Source: Methylacidimicrobium sp. AP8
GTDB lineage: Bacteria > Verrucomicrobiota > Verrucomicrobiia > Methylacidiphilales > Methylacidiphilaceae
Reading direction: 5' to 3'
Assembly (NCBI RefSeq): GCF_903064525.1
Contig: NZ_LR797830.1
Location: forward strand, 1,178,001 to 1,242,000
DNA length: 64,000 nucleotides
Under the pieces are notes generated by a model. It was not told the origin of the DNA. It worked only from the letters and a program-made list of their open reading frames with translations, and searched no databases. Numbering within the stretch: the first letter of the stretch is position 1; the number at the start of each line of letters is the position of its first letter. The position numbers and the translations under genes are program-made. Positions 35,166 to 43,014 of this stretch are shown in pieces.

Positions 35166-36359
35166 ATGCACGAGGTCAACGGGTTTGCTCTGCTCAACGA
35201 GGCCGAGGTCGCCTTGGTGCTCGGCCCCTCTGGGCAGGGGAGCGGACCGATCGTCCGGATCGGCGCGCCTTCGCTGAGCCGCGCCGGGATGGAGGCCCTC
35301 CGCCGAGAAGCCGAATCTCTTTCCGGACAATGGCCTCGGCTGGCGCGCACTTCCGATCCGGGTTCCCTCCTTGCGGAGCGATTGGAGCGGATGGCGGCCG
35401 CGCAAGAGGCCCGGAGCGACAGCGCCGCTTGCTCGGCGACCGCGATGGCCCTGCGCGATCCGCAATGGCGCACCAATCCGGCCGTCCTCGCGGATCTGGC
35501 GCGCGTCACGGATCGGATGGGACGGCCTTGCGCCGTCGCATCGGAGGCCGAGGGCGGGACGGAAACGGCCGTCGAGGGCGACCGGATTCCCTCCTTCGAA
35601 GAGTTTGTCTCCAGCGTCCATCGGAGCCTGCCGGCGGAGCAGAGACGCCGGTTGGCCAACCTCTACGAGGAGCTTGCCGCCGCTTACCGGAGCCGCTACG
35701 AGGCCCTTTTGCGATACCATTGGGTTCTCGCCGGCGCAGAAAACGCCCGGCAACGGTCCTGCCCCTGGTCGGCCAAGGGCTACTATCGGCCGATGCGGGA
35801 CGGACGCGATCGGGTGCTCGCCGATGCCCAGGGACGGATCTTCTTCGAGTACGTGAATCCGGCCTCTCCGACCCGCTGGGCCCGCAAGGCGGCCCGGGCG
35901 GCCGCCCTCGCCTGCGGGAGCGGCCGGGAGCAGGCCGACCGGTTCGCCGAGCGCTTCCACTTTTTGGACATCGCGGCCGGGGAGCTTCGGGCCGGGCTCG
36001 AGAACACCGCTTCCCACTTCTTCCATATGGTCAACAGCAAGAACGTCACCGATCCCTATGCGCGGGCCTTCGCCATCGTGTTCTGGTCGGTGAAAGACTT
36101 CCTGGACAGCCGGAGCGGGGAATATCCGGAGGTGGTTCGGGGTGCCGCCCTTCGCGAAGCGGCCGGCAAGGCCGCGGCTTTGCTCGCGCTCCCGCAGGAG
36201 CGGGCCCGGGCGGAGGAGGAGCTGGCGGCGATCGATCGCCGAATCGGCGCGCGGGAGCGCGAGATGGAGGCGGTTCTCGGGCAAAACGGGTGGAGGCCGG
36301 GGGAACGGAGGGCGGCGCCACGGGCGCCCGTGGCGCATGGCGGCGACCGGAGCCGATAG
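35166..36359 (+). CDS. Hypothetical soluble helical protein
   Basis: 397 residues from ATG 35166 (MHEVNGFALLNEAEV). The body is helix-rich, with FEEFVSSVHRSLPAEQRRRL, YRSRYEALLRYHWVLAG and FHFLDIAAGELRAGLENTAS, then a C-terminal coiled coil (ALPQERARAEEELAAIDRRI). No signal or membrane segment is present. No family is recognised. The MITE immediately upstream leaves no CCTAT box in front of it, unlike neighbouring genes. Confidence 0.6.
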   Translation: MHEVNGFALLNEAEVALVLGPSGQGSGPIVRIGAPSLSRAGMEALRREAESLSGQWPRLARTSDPGSLLAERLERMAAAQEARSDSAACSATAMALRDPQWRTNPAVLADLARVTDRMGRPCAVASEAEGGTETAVEGDRIPSFEEFVSSVHRSLPAEQRRRLANLYEELAAAYRSRYEALLRYHWVLAGAENARQRSCPWSAKGYYRPMRDGRDRVLADAQGRIFFEYVNPASPTRWARKAARAAALACGSGREQADRFAERFHFLDIAAGELRAGLENTASHFFHMVNSKNVTDPYARAFAIVFWSVKDFLDSRSGEYPEVVRGAALREAAGKAAALLALPQERARAEEELAAIDRRIGAREREMEAVLGQNGWRPGERRAAPRAPVAHGGDRSR

Positions 36360-36366
36360 GTCCGTT

Positions 36367-36375
36367 GTCCTAAAG
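36367..36375 (+). promoter_or_regulatory. GTCCTAAAG box upstream of sigma-like gene
   Basis: The sequence TTGTCCTAAAGAAAGGAAGC leads into GTG at 36385. The other sigma gene has CCCTAAAG at 14035, so both sigma-like genes share the CCTAAAG variant. Confidence 0.35.
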
Positions 36376-36384
36376 AAAGGAAGC

Positions 36385-37473
36385 GTGAAGCTGGCCGGAG
36401 AGGACTCGCCGGAACCCGGCGGCGGGAAGAGAAGCCCGATCCCTTGGGCGGAGGAGATCGCCCGCTATCAAGAGAGCCTGCGTCGGGAAAAGCTCGCCCT
36501 CTTGGCGGTTCCGGCGGTTCGCGGGATCTTGGTCGAGAGGCTTCTCTCGATGCACGAGCCGAGCCGGCAGCGCCGGATCAACGCTGCCGAGGTCGTCGGA
36601 TTGATCTCCCGCCTTCGCAGCCAGCACGCTCCGGCGCTGGAGGCCGTGCTCGCCGCTTTGGACCGGTTGAAGCTCAACATATTCTGGTGGAACACGCTGC
36701 GCGAGGCGGCCGAGGAAGACCGATCCGGCGCGGCAGAAGAGTGGCGCCGGTGTCGCTCCAATCTCGCCGCAGTCGCGGAACCCCTCCTGGTCGTCGGCTT
36801 GCGGATCGTCGAGCGGTTTGTTTCCGAGGAGCAGAAGCCGGAGATCCGCGAGGCGATCCGAAGCGACGGCATCATCGGCATCTACCGGGCCTTGGAGCGC
36901 TTTGATCCCGGCCGGAACAAATCCTTCCCCCAGTACGCGACCTACTGGGTGCGGAACGAGATCGCCACGGGAGCGCTTCGGTCGCGCGTCGTCCCGCTCA
37001 CGGGCCATGGCCGGCGCAAGCAACGAAAGGAAGCGGTCTCGACCTCCGACCCCGAGGCCGCCTCTCCTTCTCCCGAGCTCCACCTGCTCAGCTTGGACGC
37101 GCCAGGGGCGGCGATCGATTCCGAAGAGGAAGGGGGCTCCCTGCACGAGGTTCTCCCCGATCGCAAGACCTCACCGCCACTTCTCGACGCCCAGGAACTG
37201 ATCCGGGAGTGGCTCGAGATTCTCCAGGACTGTCCCGACTCTTTGCGCGCCTTCCTGGTGCTCCGCTACTACTTCCCCGTTTGGCCGGCGGAAGCCGTCG
37301 GCGCGGTCCGCGGAGCGGAGGTGTTCGAGGCGCTAGCGCCCATGGCGCGCGAAAGGCTGACCGCAGCTACGTCGCCGATCCGGATTTCGGGTTTCCGACA
37401 TCCCGCCTGCGCACCGAGGGACCGCCACCTCTCGGGCACAAACGTTGCGAGACCGGCAGGCTACCGAGAATGA
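36385..37473 (+). CDS. Sigma-70 region-2-containing protein, second element sigma-like factor
   Basis: About 362 residues from GTG 36385 (AAAGGA five bases upstream); ATG 36337 is an alternative that overlaps the previous gene. A region-2 signature is clear at about residues 160-190 (DGIIGIYRALERFDPGRNK, then SFPQYATYWVRNEIATG), matching core-binding and -10-recognition helices of sigma-70 factors. Upstream helices may be region 1.2/2.1. A recognisable region 4 is missing; the C-terminus (LIREWLEILQDCPDSLRAFL) only faintly resembles one. It may recognise -10-only promoters or be an anti-host modulator. Confidence 0.65.
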   Translation: MKLAGEDSPEPGGGKRSPIPWAEEIARYQESLRREKLALLAVPAVRGILVERLLSMHEPSRQRRINAAEVVGLISRLRSQHAPALEAVLAALDRLKLNIFWWNTLREAAEEDRSGAAEEWRRCRSNLAAVAEPLLVVGLRIVERFVSEEQKPEIREAIRSDGIIGIYRALERFDPGRNKSFPQYATYWVRNEIATGALRSRVVPLTGHGRRKQRKEAVSTSDPEAASPSPELHLLSLDAPGAAIDSEEEGGSLHEVLPDRKTSPPLLDAQELIREWLEILQDCPDSLRAFLVLRYYFPVWPAEAVGAVRGAEVFEALAPMARERLTAATSPIRISGFRHPACAPRDRHLSGTNVARPAGYRE

Positions 37474-37640
37474 AACAACCGGCCGACCCAATGGACCACC
37501 GCCTCCATCGCATCGCCCGTCATGTTCCAACCGTTGAGGAGCCAGGAATGGATCGGTTCGGGGGCGAAGCGGTCGAGGGCGATCGCCACGAGCAGGGCGG
37601 TGCCGATATCGACGATGTAGTGTCCAATCTTTTGGCGCAT
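37461..37640 (-). CDS. 59-residue small membrane protein
   Basis: ATG at 37640 gives MRQKIGHYIVDIGTALLVAI, one hydrophobic helix, then a soluble tail with VVHWVGRLFHSR and a TAG at 37461-37463. The composition is protein-like and different from a random frame. The 3' end overlaps the convergent sigma-like gene by 13 bases. It is short, has a weak ribosome-binding site (GGAG about 12 bases upstream) and no known relatives, so the call is tentative. Confidence 0.4.
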   Translation of the reverse strand: MRQKIGHYIVDIGTALLVAIALDRFAPEPIHSWLLNGWNMTGDAMEAVVHWVGRLFHSR

Positions 37641-37786
37641 GCGTAAGACCGTTCTCCGGAATCAGGTTCTTGCCTGCCTGTCTCACGAGGTCGGCATCCG
37701 CGGCGTCCGTCCCTTTTCGGACGCCGGCCCGAGAGAAGCGAACCGGGTTTGCCATAAGTAGGACCAGACCACAAGGAAAGAGAGCG

Positions 37787-38686
37787 ATGGAGGCGGGCCT
37801 GCTGCTCATTCTGTACAGCGGACTTCTCTGGGCGCTGCGGGGAGTGCCTCCGCCGCCGGCTCCTTCCGGCCGGCTCGCCGTTCTCCTCTGGCAGCTGGTC
37901 TGCCTGGGTTGGTGGCCTCATGGAGCGTTCCTCCGTCAAGATCCGAAGGCGAAGTGGATTGCGAGCGCCTGGATCGCGGGGACCTTTTTGCTCGGCCGGG
38001 CCAGCCTTTTCGCTCCCCACTCCCCCCTCGCCTATTCCCTGGATCAGCTCGGAAACGTAGCCGCCGGCCTCTGTCTTCTGGCGGGCTTCGGCTTGGCCGC
38101 GTTCCAATTGCGTGCCCGAGCGGAGGAAGCGACTCCCCGAGCACAGGAGAACCCACCGCCTCCCCGGGCGCTCGTGGCGCTTCGCGAGGACGAAGGGGTA
38201 GTCCGGCTGCCCGGCCATGCGGTGCAAGCCGCACGCCGGTTAGCGCCCAAGCTCTACGTGATGCCGGGCGAAGCGGCGGCTCTTCTCGGGAGAGATCGAG
38301 TGGTAAGCCTGGCGCCATGGCCGCCGGAGGCCGAAGCCGTCGAAACGGCGTTGGTCGCCGTCCAGGAAAAGCTCGCGCAAACCGAGGAACGGGCGCTTGC
38401 CCTAAGCTTGGAAAAGGACCGGGCGATGGCAGGGCTGCGCGCGATCGAAGGACGGCTCGAGGAGCTGGAGCGGGCCCGTTCCCAGCTCGTCAAGGATCTG
38501 GCGCGGATGCGGGCGGAGAGCCGCCTCGGAAGCCAATCGGAATTCTATCGCCTCTCCGAGGAGGAGTTGATCCAAGCGCGCGAGGTCCGGCGGAAGGAGA
38601 TCCTGTGGATCGAGCAGATCCTCGAAGTCCGGCAGAAGGCGGGCGCGGCGGAAGCCGATCCGGCGGCGCCGGAGCCGGTGCCCTGA
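37787..38686 (+). CDS. Membrane protein with long coiled-coil cytoplasmic domain
   Basis: 299 residues from ATG 37787 (AAGGAAAGAG upstream). Up to four N-terminal hydrophobic segments (GLLLILYSGLLWAL, LAVLLWQLVCLGWW, WIASAWIAGTFLLG, LGNVAAGLCLLAGFGLAAF) are followed by a soluble region with a coiled coil (VAVQEKLAQTEERALALSLE, LRAIEGRLEELERARSQLVK). It could be a scaffold in the secretion machine; no family is recognised. Confidence 0.6.
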   Translation: MEAGLLLILYSGLLWALRGVPPPPAPSGRLAVLLWQLVCLGWWPHGAFLRQDPKAKWIASAWIAGTFLLGRASLFAPHSPLAYSLDQLGNVAAGLCLLAGFGLAAFQLRARAEEATPRAQENPPPPRALVALREDEGVVRLPGHAVQAARRLAPKLYVMPGEAAALLGRDRVVSLAPWPPEAEAVETALVAVQEKLAQTEERALALSLEKDRAMAGLRAIEGRLEELERARSQLVKDLARMRAESRLGSQSEFYRLSEEELIQAREVRRKEILWIEQILEVRQKAGAAEADPAAPEPVP

Positions 38687-38698
38687 GCGGCTTCCGGC

Positions 38699-39115
38699 TC
38701 ACCGGTAACCTTGCGGCTTCGGTCGGGAAAGAGGGGGGGAGAATTTTCCGGAGGGAGGGCAGACGGTCCAGCGGCAGCCGGTGCAGACGTCGAAGAGGGT
38801 CACCCGGCGCCAGCCGAAGTGAAGGAACGGGAAAAGCAGGCGGAGAACGCCGCGGGCCAGCGATCGGGCGAGCGTGAGCCGGCCGGCGGATTCCAGCCGC
38901 CAGCCGAGAAGCCGATGAACGGGCCGGGAGCCGATCTTCGCCTCCCAGGTAGCGCACCAGATGGGATGAAGAAGAAGGAAGAGCAGATCTCCCGAGCGTC
39001 CTGCGGCCCAAAGGCAGAGGGCCAAGAGCGTGACGGCTTCCGCAAGGCTCGCCATGCCCCGTTCCCAGAGCGCGGGCCGGGCCGGCTTTCCTTCCTTCCG
39101 TTCGACCGCCGCCAT
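38699..39115 (-). CDS. Small membrane protein, unknown
   Basis: 138 residues from ATG 39115. There are two hydrophobic stretches (AEAVTLLALCLWAAG and LLFLLLHPIWCATW) and a C-terminal segment with two Cys in DVCTGCRWTVC. It is convergent with the preceding gene. A GCCCTAT box (39128-39134, minus) lies 12 bases upstream, as for other element genes, which supports it being real. Confidence 0.5.
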   Translation of the reverse strand: MAAVERKEGKPARPALWERGMASLAEAVTLLALCLWAAGRSGDLLFLLLHPIWCATWEAKIGSRPVHRLLGWRLESAGRLTLARSLARGVLRLLFPFLHFGWRRVTLFDVCTGCRWTVCPPSGKFSPPLSRPKPQGYR

Positions 39116-39127
39116 CCTTCCTGTTTC

Positions 39128-39134
39128 ATAGGGC
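39128..39134 (-). promoter_or_regulatory. GCCCTAT box upstream of small membrane protein
   Basis: Minus-strand GCGCCCTATGAAACAGGAAGG runs into the ATG at 39115. The box ends 12 bases before the start codon. Confidence 0.35.
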
Positions 39135-39164
39135 GCCCGTCTCCTTCCGCGACCGGTGTCCTAG

Positions 39165-39342
39165 CGGCCATTTCTCACAAATTTCGTAGCCGAGGCGCCG
39201 CAAATGGGCTTGGGTGCGAGGCGGGCGCAGGTTTTCCACCGGAGCTGCATGAAGACATACTGCGAGGATGGAAAACCAAGCGGGAGCGAAGCAGACGAGC
39301 CCGTTTTGCAAGCCGTAGGAGAAAGCTTGTGAGAAATGGCCG
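39165..39342. mobile_element. MITE copy 4 (178 bp)
   Basis: Perfect terminal repeats, with CTAG duplicated at 39161-39164 and 39343-39346. It sits between a minus-strand gene and a plus-strand lipoprotein gene. The pre-insertion target reads GTGTCCTAG, similar to the element's promoter boxes. Confidence 0.9.
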
Positions 39343-39386
39343 CTAGTAGACCGGTGCATCCCACCGATCCATCCTGCCGCTCCCCT

Positions 39387-39806
39387 ATGAAAAAGAGACC
39401 TCTGGCTCTCTTCTGCCTCGCAGCCGCAGCCCTCGTTCCGGCCGGATGCGGAACCGGCTCCCCGGTCGCCTTTGCGCCGGCCTGTCCGGTCGACGTTCCG
39501 TGCCGAGCCAGCGACCCGATGCTCTCCTCCCAGCCCGTCCGCGTCCGGCCTTCCCGTTACGGCTTCGTCCTGAGCGAATCGCTGCGGCTGGGCGGCAAGC
39601 GCATCCTTCCGGCGGGAACCGAGCTCCGCGCCGAGCGGGTCTACGTCCAATCGCTTCCTCCCCGCTACGTCGTCGATGGGCTTCGCTTGGATCCCCGGAT
39701 GCCCTTCGTGCCGGCGACGGGCGACGTGATCGAGGACGGCGGAGTCTTTTGGGCCACGCTCAGCAATGCACGCATTCCGCGGGAGAGGCCCTCTCCGAAG
39801 CGGTAG
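39387..39806 (+). CDS. Lipoprotein, first gene of envelope operon
   Basis: 139 residues from ATG 39387 (MKKRPLALFCLAAAALVPAG). The lipobox is LVPAGC. The mature protein has a Cys pair early (ACPVDVPC) and a beta-rich body with YGFVLSESLRLGGKRILPAG and GDVIEDGGVFWATLSN. It resembles a pilotin or small outer-membrane lipoprotein serving the downstream PilO/P/secretin-like proteins, which is inference from context. MITE copy 4 lies 44 bases upstream. Confidence 0.6.
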   Translation: MKKRPLALFCLAAAALVPAGCGTGSPVAFAPACPVDVPCRASDPMLSSQPVRVRPSRYGFVLSESLRLGGKRILPAGTELRAERVYVQSLPPRYVVDGLRLDPRMPFVPATGDVIEDGGVFWATLSNARIPRERPSPKR

Positions 39807-39834
39807 CCCGCGGAAATAGCAGGCGGGTGGCGAT

Positions 39835-39841
39835 GTCCTAT
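39835..39841 (+). promoter_or_regulatory. GTCCTAT box in front of envelope-protein operon
   Basis: GATGTCCTATGGAAGGC is followed by ATG at 39849 and 39858. It is almost identical in layout to the toxin promoter box at 42998 (GTCCTATGGGAATAGGC). Confidence 0.4.
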
Positions 39842-39857
39842 GGAAGGCATGGAAGCG

Positions 39858-40826
39858 ATGAACACAGAGCGGAGCTTGGCCGAACGAGAAGGGGAGGACC
39901 GTGGGGAGCCACGCCGTACCCCGGCGCCTCTGCGCCCCGGCGGCAGCGTCCCGGCGGCGCGGAGCCCCGGAGCCTCCGGGCAATTCCCTCGCCCTCCGGA
40001 AGCTCCGTCCGGCAGCCCTCCCTGTTCGGACGAAGCGCCGGCAAGCCCCGCAGACGCCCCGGAACTTTTTTCCAAGGGAGAAGGAGCCACCGCGGGAAGC
40101 CCCGCGCCTTCGGAGTCCCCGTTTTCCCGTTCTGCTCGCATCCCAAGCCCGATCGAGCCTATGCCGCCCGGGACCTCCCATCGGACCGACAAGACCAGGA
40201 GAAAGCCCCCTCTTCTCCTCGGGACGATGGGAGGGATCCCGGCATGGACCAATGGGCGGGACGCGGCAAAGGCCGCCCCGTCTCCTCCCAACCTGTTCGG
40301 CCTTCCGATCGAGCGCTTGACTCTCTTGGCCGGTTGGGCGGTCCTTGCCGCCAGCTTTTTCTACCTGGCCGTCAAAGCCGTGCCCGTTCTTGCCGCCCCT
40401 TCCTGGTGGCAGGCCGACGGCGCCGCGGTTCGGCTGGCCCGCGAGGCGGCGACCCTCGTCGAGGGGGCCCGCGCTCTTGCGCAGGAGGAGGCGGTGCGGA
40501 CCCGGCTCGCGCCGCTGATGGCGGCCGTCGCCTTCTCCTCGGTGCCGACGCTCCTTGTCGACGAGGCGGAAATCCTGGCCCCGCTGCCGAAGCAACCGGG
40601 TCGCGTCCGGATCCAGATCCGCAGCTATGACGCCGACGGCATGGGAGCGCTGGCGACCTTCGGCGCGATGGTGGCGATGGGCTTCGAACGGAGCACGGGG
40701 AAGAAAGTTCGGCTCAACCCGACCGGTCTCAAGATCCCCTATGCGTTGGATGCGGGAAGCCGGTACAGCCCGGAGCCGATTCGGGCGACTCTGACGGCTC
40801 CCCTGCGCTGGGAGGAGTGGCAATGA
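39858..40826 (+). CDS. Bitopic inner-membrane protein, possible PilN/assembly-platform analogue
   Basis: About 322 residues (MNTERSLAER; upstream ATGs at 39840 and 39849 are in frame). A 155-residue Pro/Arg-rich cytoplasmic region comes first, one membrane helix (LTLLAGWAVLAASFFYLAV) next, then a periplasmic domain with VRIQIRSYDADGMGALATF. The last codons overlap the next gene (ATGA at 40823). The topology and adjacency to a PilO-like protein suggest an inner-membrane assembly platform. No direct sequence family is recognised. Confidence 0.55.
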   Translation: MNTERSLAEREGEDRGEPRRTPAPLRPGGSVPAARSPGASGQFPRPPEAPSGSPPCSDEAPASPADAPELFSKGEGATAGSPAPSESPFSRSARIPSPIEPMPPGTSHRTDKTRRKPPLLLGTMGGIPAWTNGRDAAKAAPSPPNLFGLPIERLTLLAGWAVLAASFFYLAVKAVPVLAAPSWWQADGAAVRLAREAATLVEGARALAQEEAVRTRLAPLMAAVAFSSVPTLLVDEAEILAPLPKQPGRVRIQIRSYDADGMGALATFGAMVAMGFERSTGKKVRLNPTGLKIPYALDAGSRYSPEPIRATLTAPLRWEEWQ

Positions 40827-41389
40827 GCGCCCGCACGCTCCTCTCCCTGGCTTCCTGCCTCGTGCTCAGCCTGATCCTCCTCGGGCTCGCCTGCTGGATT
40901 CCGGAAGAAGGGAAGAGGCGTGCGCGCCTCTTCCAAGAAGACGAGGAGGCGAGGGCATTCCTCAGCCGCCACGCCCGGGAGATCGAGGAAGCGCGATGGA
41001 GGCTTTCCCGCTGGCAGCAAGGGACCGCGGGCTCGGCCGAGAACCGGCTGGTGGACGCCGTGAGCCGCTTTCAACGGCACAGGGATGACTTCCGGCTGGT
41101 CGGGCTGATGCCGGCTCCCGAAGGAATCCTGATGGAAGCGGAATGCCGGTCGCAGGCGGCCGTCGAATTTCTTCTCTTCACCGATCGCGAGCTCCCCGAC
41201 CTGACGCCATCCCGGATCTTCCTCAGCCGCCCCCCGGAAACCCGGGTGGGCAGCTTGCGCGCCGAAATCAGCTTTCGGCGGCTGCGGCCTCCGGAGATCC
41301 ATCCCGCCGGCCCCGCTTCTCCCGATCCCGAAACCTTCCCTCCCCCCCCGTTGGATCCGCGAGCGGCCGAACTTCGAATCCGTCCCTGA
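40823..41389 (+). CDS. PilO-like bitopic membrane protein
   Basis: 188 residues from ATG 40823. An N-terminal membrane helix (LASCLVLSLILLGLACWI) is followed by a coiled coil (EDEEARAFLSRHAREIEEAR) and a small alpha/beta domain (FRLVGLMPAPEGILMEAECR, AVEFLLFTDRELPDL). The order helix, coiled coil and ferredoxin-like domain is that of PilO/GspM-type proteins. The C-terminus is Pro-rich. The ATGA overlap with the upstream gene indicates coupled translation. Confidence 0.5.
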   Translation: MSARTLLSLASCLVLSLILLGLACWIPEEGKRRARLFQEDEEARAFLSRHAREIEEARWRLSRWQQGTAGSAENRLVDAVSRFQRHRDDFRLVGLMPAPEGILMEAECRSQAAVEFLLFTDRELPDLTPSRIFLSRPPETRVGSLRAEISFRRLRPPEIHPAGPASPDPETFPPPPLDPRAAELRIRP

Positions 41390-41407
41390 TGCACTAAGGA
41401 GGAAGCA

Positions 41408-42052
41408 ATGCAGGAGAGCACCCCGCCCCGTCAGGCCGAGGAAGTTCGACCGCCGGCCAAAGGAAAGACGCCTTCTCGGACGACCCTTCTCCTCTCGGCC
41501 GTGCTCGGGTTGCTCCTCCTTCTCCTCTTCCTTCCGAACCGGCGCAGCGGCGGCGGCTCGATGGGGAAGATCACACATGCGGCGGCTGAAACGGTTTCGG
41601 CCGGTGTTCTGCCCGGAGAGAGATCGAGGCGGATCGTCCAAGACCTTCCCGCGGCTCCCGTTCCGAAACCGGCGGCAAGCCTCCCCATCCCCCCTCCGGG
41701 AGGCGTCGATGCTTTCGGGTTGCCGGCCGACGGCGCCTTCGAAACCGGCTCGGCCCAAAGCGGAGACCGGCCTCTTTCCTTGGCGAGCCTTGCCGCCTAC
41801 CTGCCGATTTGGGGCTATCTGGAGGGAGAGGAAGTGATCGTCGGAGGGCGGGTCTATCATCCGGGCGATCAACTGGTGATTCGGACGCCCTCCGGGCTGT
41901 GCAAGGCCCGCGTGGCCCAAATCGACCGCCACTGTCTTGTCCTCCGCGACGAGGAAGATACGGAGGTCCGCGTTCCTTGGCCGCGTGCGAGCGGGGGAGC
42001 GGCATCGGCGGTCAACGAGATCTTCATCGACCCGACATCCTCCCAACGATGA
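41408..42052 (+). CDS. Bitopic envelope protein, PilP-like
   Basis: 214 residues from ATG 41408 (AGGAGGAAGC upstream). One N-terminal membrane helix (TLLLSAVLGLLLLLLFL), a long Pro-rich linker, then a C-terminal beta domain with WGYLEGEEVIVGGRVYHPGD and CKARVAQIDRHCLVLRDEED. This layout is like PilP/GspC proteins that touch the secretin. The stop overlaps the next ATG (42049-42052), linking it to the secretin-N-like protein. Confidence 0.5.
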   Translation: MQESTPPRQAEEVRPPAKGKTPSRTTLLLSAVLGLLLLLLFLPNRRSGGGSMGKITHAAAETVSAGVLPGERSRRIVQDLPAAPVPKPAASLPIPPPGGVDAFGLPADGAFETGSAQSGDRPLSLASLAAYLPIWGYLEGEEVIVGGRVYHPGDQLVIRTPSGLCKARVAQIDRHCLVLRDEEDTEVRVPWPRASGGAASAVNEIFIDPTSSQR

Positions 42053-42920
42053 ACACCCTGCTGCGACTCTCGCTCCGGGTCGGCGCACCGCTGCTCTGCT
42101 TTCTTGCTCTTCCGGCCCAGGCAAAGCCATGGAGCCGGCAACCTCCGCCGCCTAAGCAGTTCGATCTCGATTTCCGTCCGGGAGCGAAACCGGCTCCTTT
42201 TTCCGCCGAGAGCCCTTCGGAAAGACCGCCTGACGACGGAGCCTCCAGGGCCTATCACATTCTCGGCATGCCGCTGAACGCCTTCCTCCAGGCGATGGCG
42301 CAGCGTGCCGGAGCCAATTACATCCCCTCGCCGGAAGTCCAGGGGATGGTCAATTCGGTCTTCTACGATCTCGACCCCTTATCGATGGCGAAGGCCGGAG
42401 CCCGGAGCAACGGCTATTCCCTCGAGTCCCTCGACGGCGTTTTCGTCGTCCACCGGATCCCGCCCCCTGAGCAGACCCAGCCACCGCCCAGCACCTTTCT
42501 CCAGCGCAAGGCGAACACCGGCGCCTCCGTCCCTCCGCCCCCTCCGGCGCCGGCTCCGGACGGGCCGCTGACCAAAGCCGCCTCCCCGCGGCGGCAGCCG
42601 CCGGCCCATCCGGGGCCCGTCAAGCCGGAGCAACTCGCCTCCGGGGAGAAGCCCCCGCGCAAGAAAGCCCCCGCAACGCCGCAATCCGTCCTGGCCGCCG
42701 AGGACAAGAAGCTTGTCGCGCTCACCAAAAAAAGCTGGCCCGGCAGAAGATGGAGGAGAAAGAGCTGCTGGCACAGGAGCGGCAGCTCCACCGGCGGCTT
42801 CAGGAGGAGGAGCGCGCCCTCCAAGCCGAGAGGAAAGCCACCGAGAAGGCGCTCCGGGAACAGCTCCTCCGGGCCAAGAAGGCCGCCGAGGAGCTCCGGC
42901 GGATGCAGGCGGCCGAATAG
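42049..42920 (+). CDS. Exported secretin-N-like protein with coiled coil, reached by a -1 shift
   Basis: ATG at 42049 starts a signal peptide (VGAPLLCFLALPAQA). The domain at about residues 65-140 (YHILGMPLNAFLQAMAQRAG, NGYSLESLDGVFVVHR) resembles the short N-terminal domain of secretins and TonB receptors. A Pro/Ala-rich linker follows. At the A7 run 42727-42733 the zero frame becomes basic nonsense. The -1 frame continues as a coiled coil (TKKLARQKMEEKELLAQERQ) to the TAG at 42918-42920. A paralogous fragment at 52296-52640 has AAGAAG at this point, confirming the intended product. Either a mutation or programmed slippage. Confidence 0.65.
42727..42733 (+). other. A7 run, candidate slippage or frameshift site
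   Basis: ACC AAA AAA AGC in the zero frame. A one-base backward slip gives AAG CTG GCC and joins the secretin-N-like domain to its coiled coil. In this GC-rich gene a seven-A run is conspicuous. The A AAA AAG shape resembles the known dnaX-type slippery heptamer. Confidence 0.4.
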
Positions 42921-42997
42921 CCTAAGCCGCCCCCGCTTGCGAGTCGAGGCCCCGGCCGCCGGGCGTTGACCTCGTCCACCCCGCGCTCCGCCTCGCT

Positions 42998-43004
42998 GTC
43001 CTAT
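42998..43004 (+). promoter_or_regulatory. GTCCTAT box upstream of toxin 1
   Basis: The sequence CTGTCCTATGGGAATAGGC precedes the ATG at 43015. Toxins 2 and 3 carry the matching ACCTATTTCCAAGGGC before their GTG starts. It favours 43015 over the ATG at 43003, which overlaps the box. Confidence 0.45.
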
Positions 43005-43014
43005 GGGAATAGGC

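Noticed and set aside
39382-39388. CCCCTAT box as promoter of the 39387 lipoprotein
   Set aside because: It overlaps the start codon itself, so it cannot serve as a -10 box for that start. It was left out of the motif set.
39126-40823. A 565-codon minus-strand frame spanning the lipoprotein and envelope genes
   Set aside because: It runs antisense through genes with a lipobox, membrane helices and overlapping starts, and its 3' part is again the MITE frame. It is a shadow.
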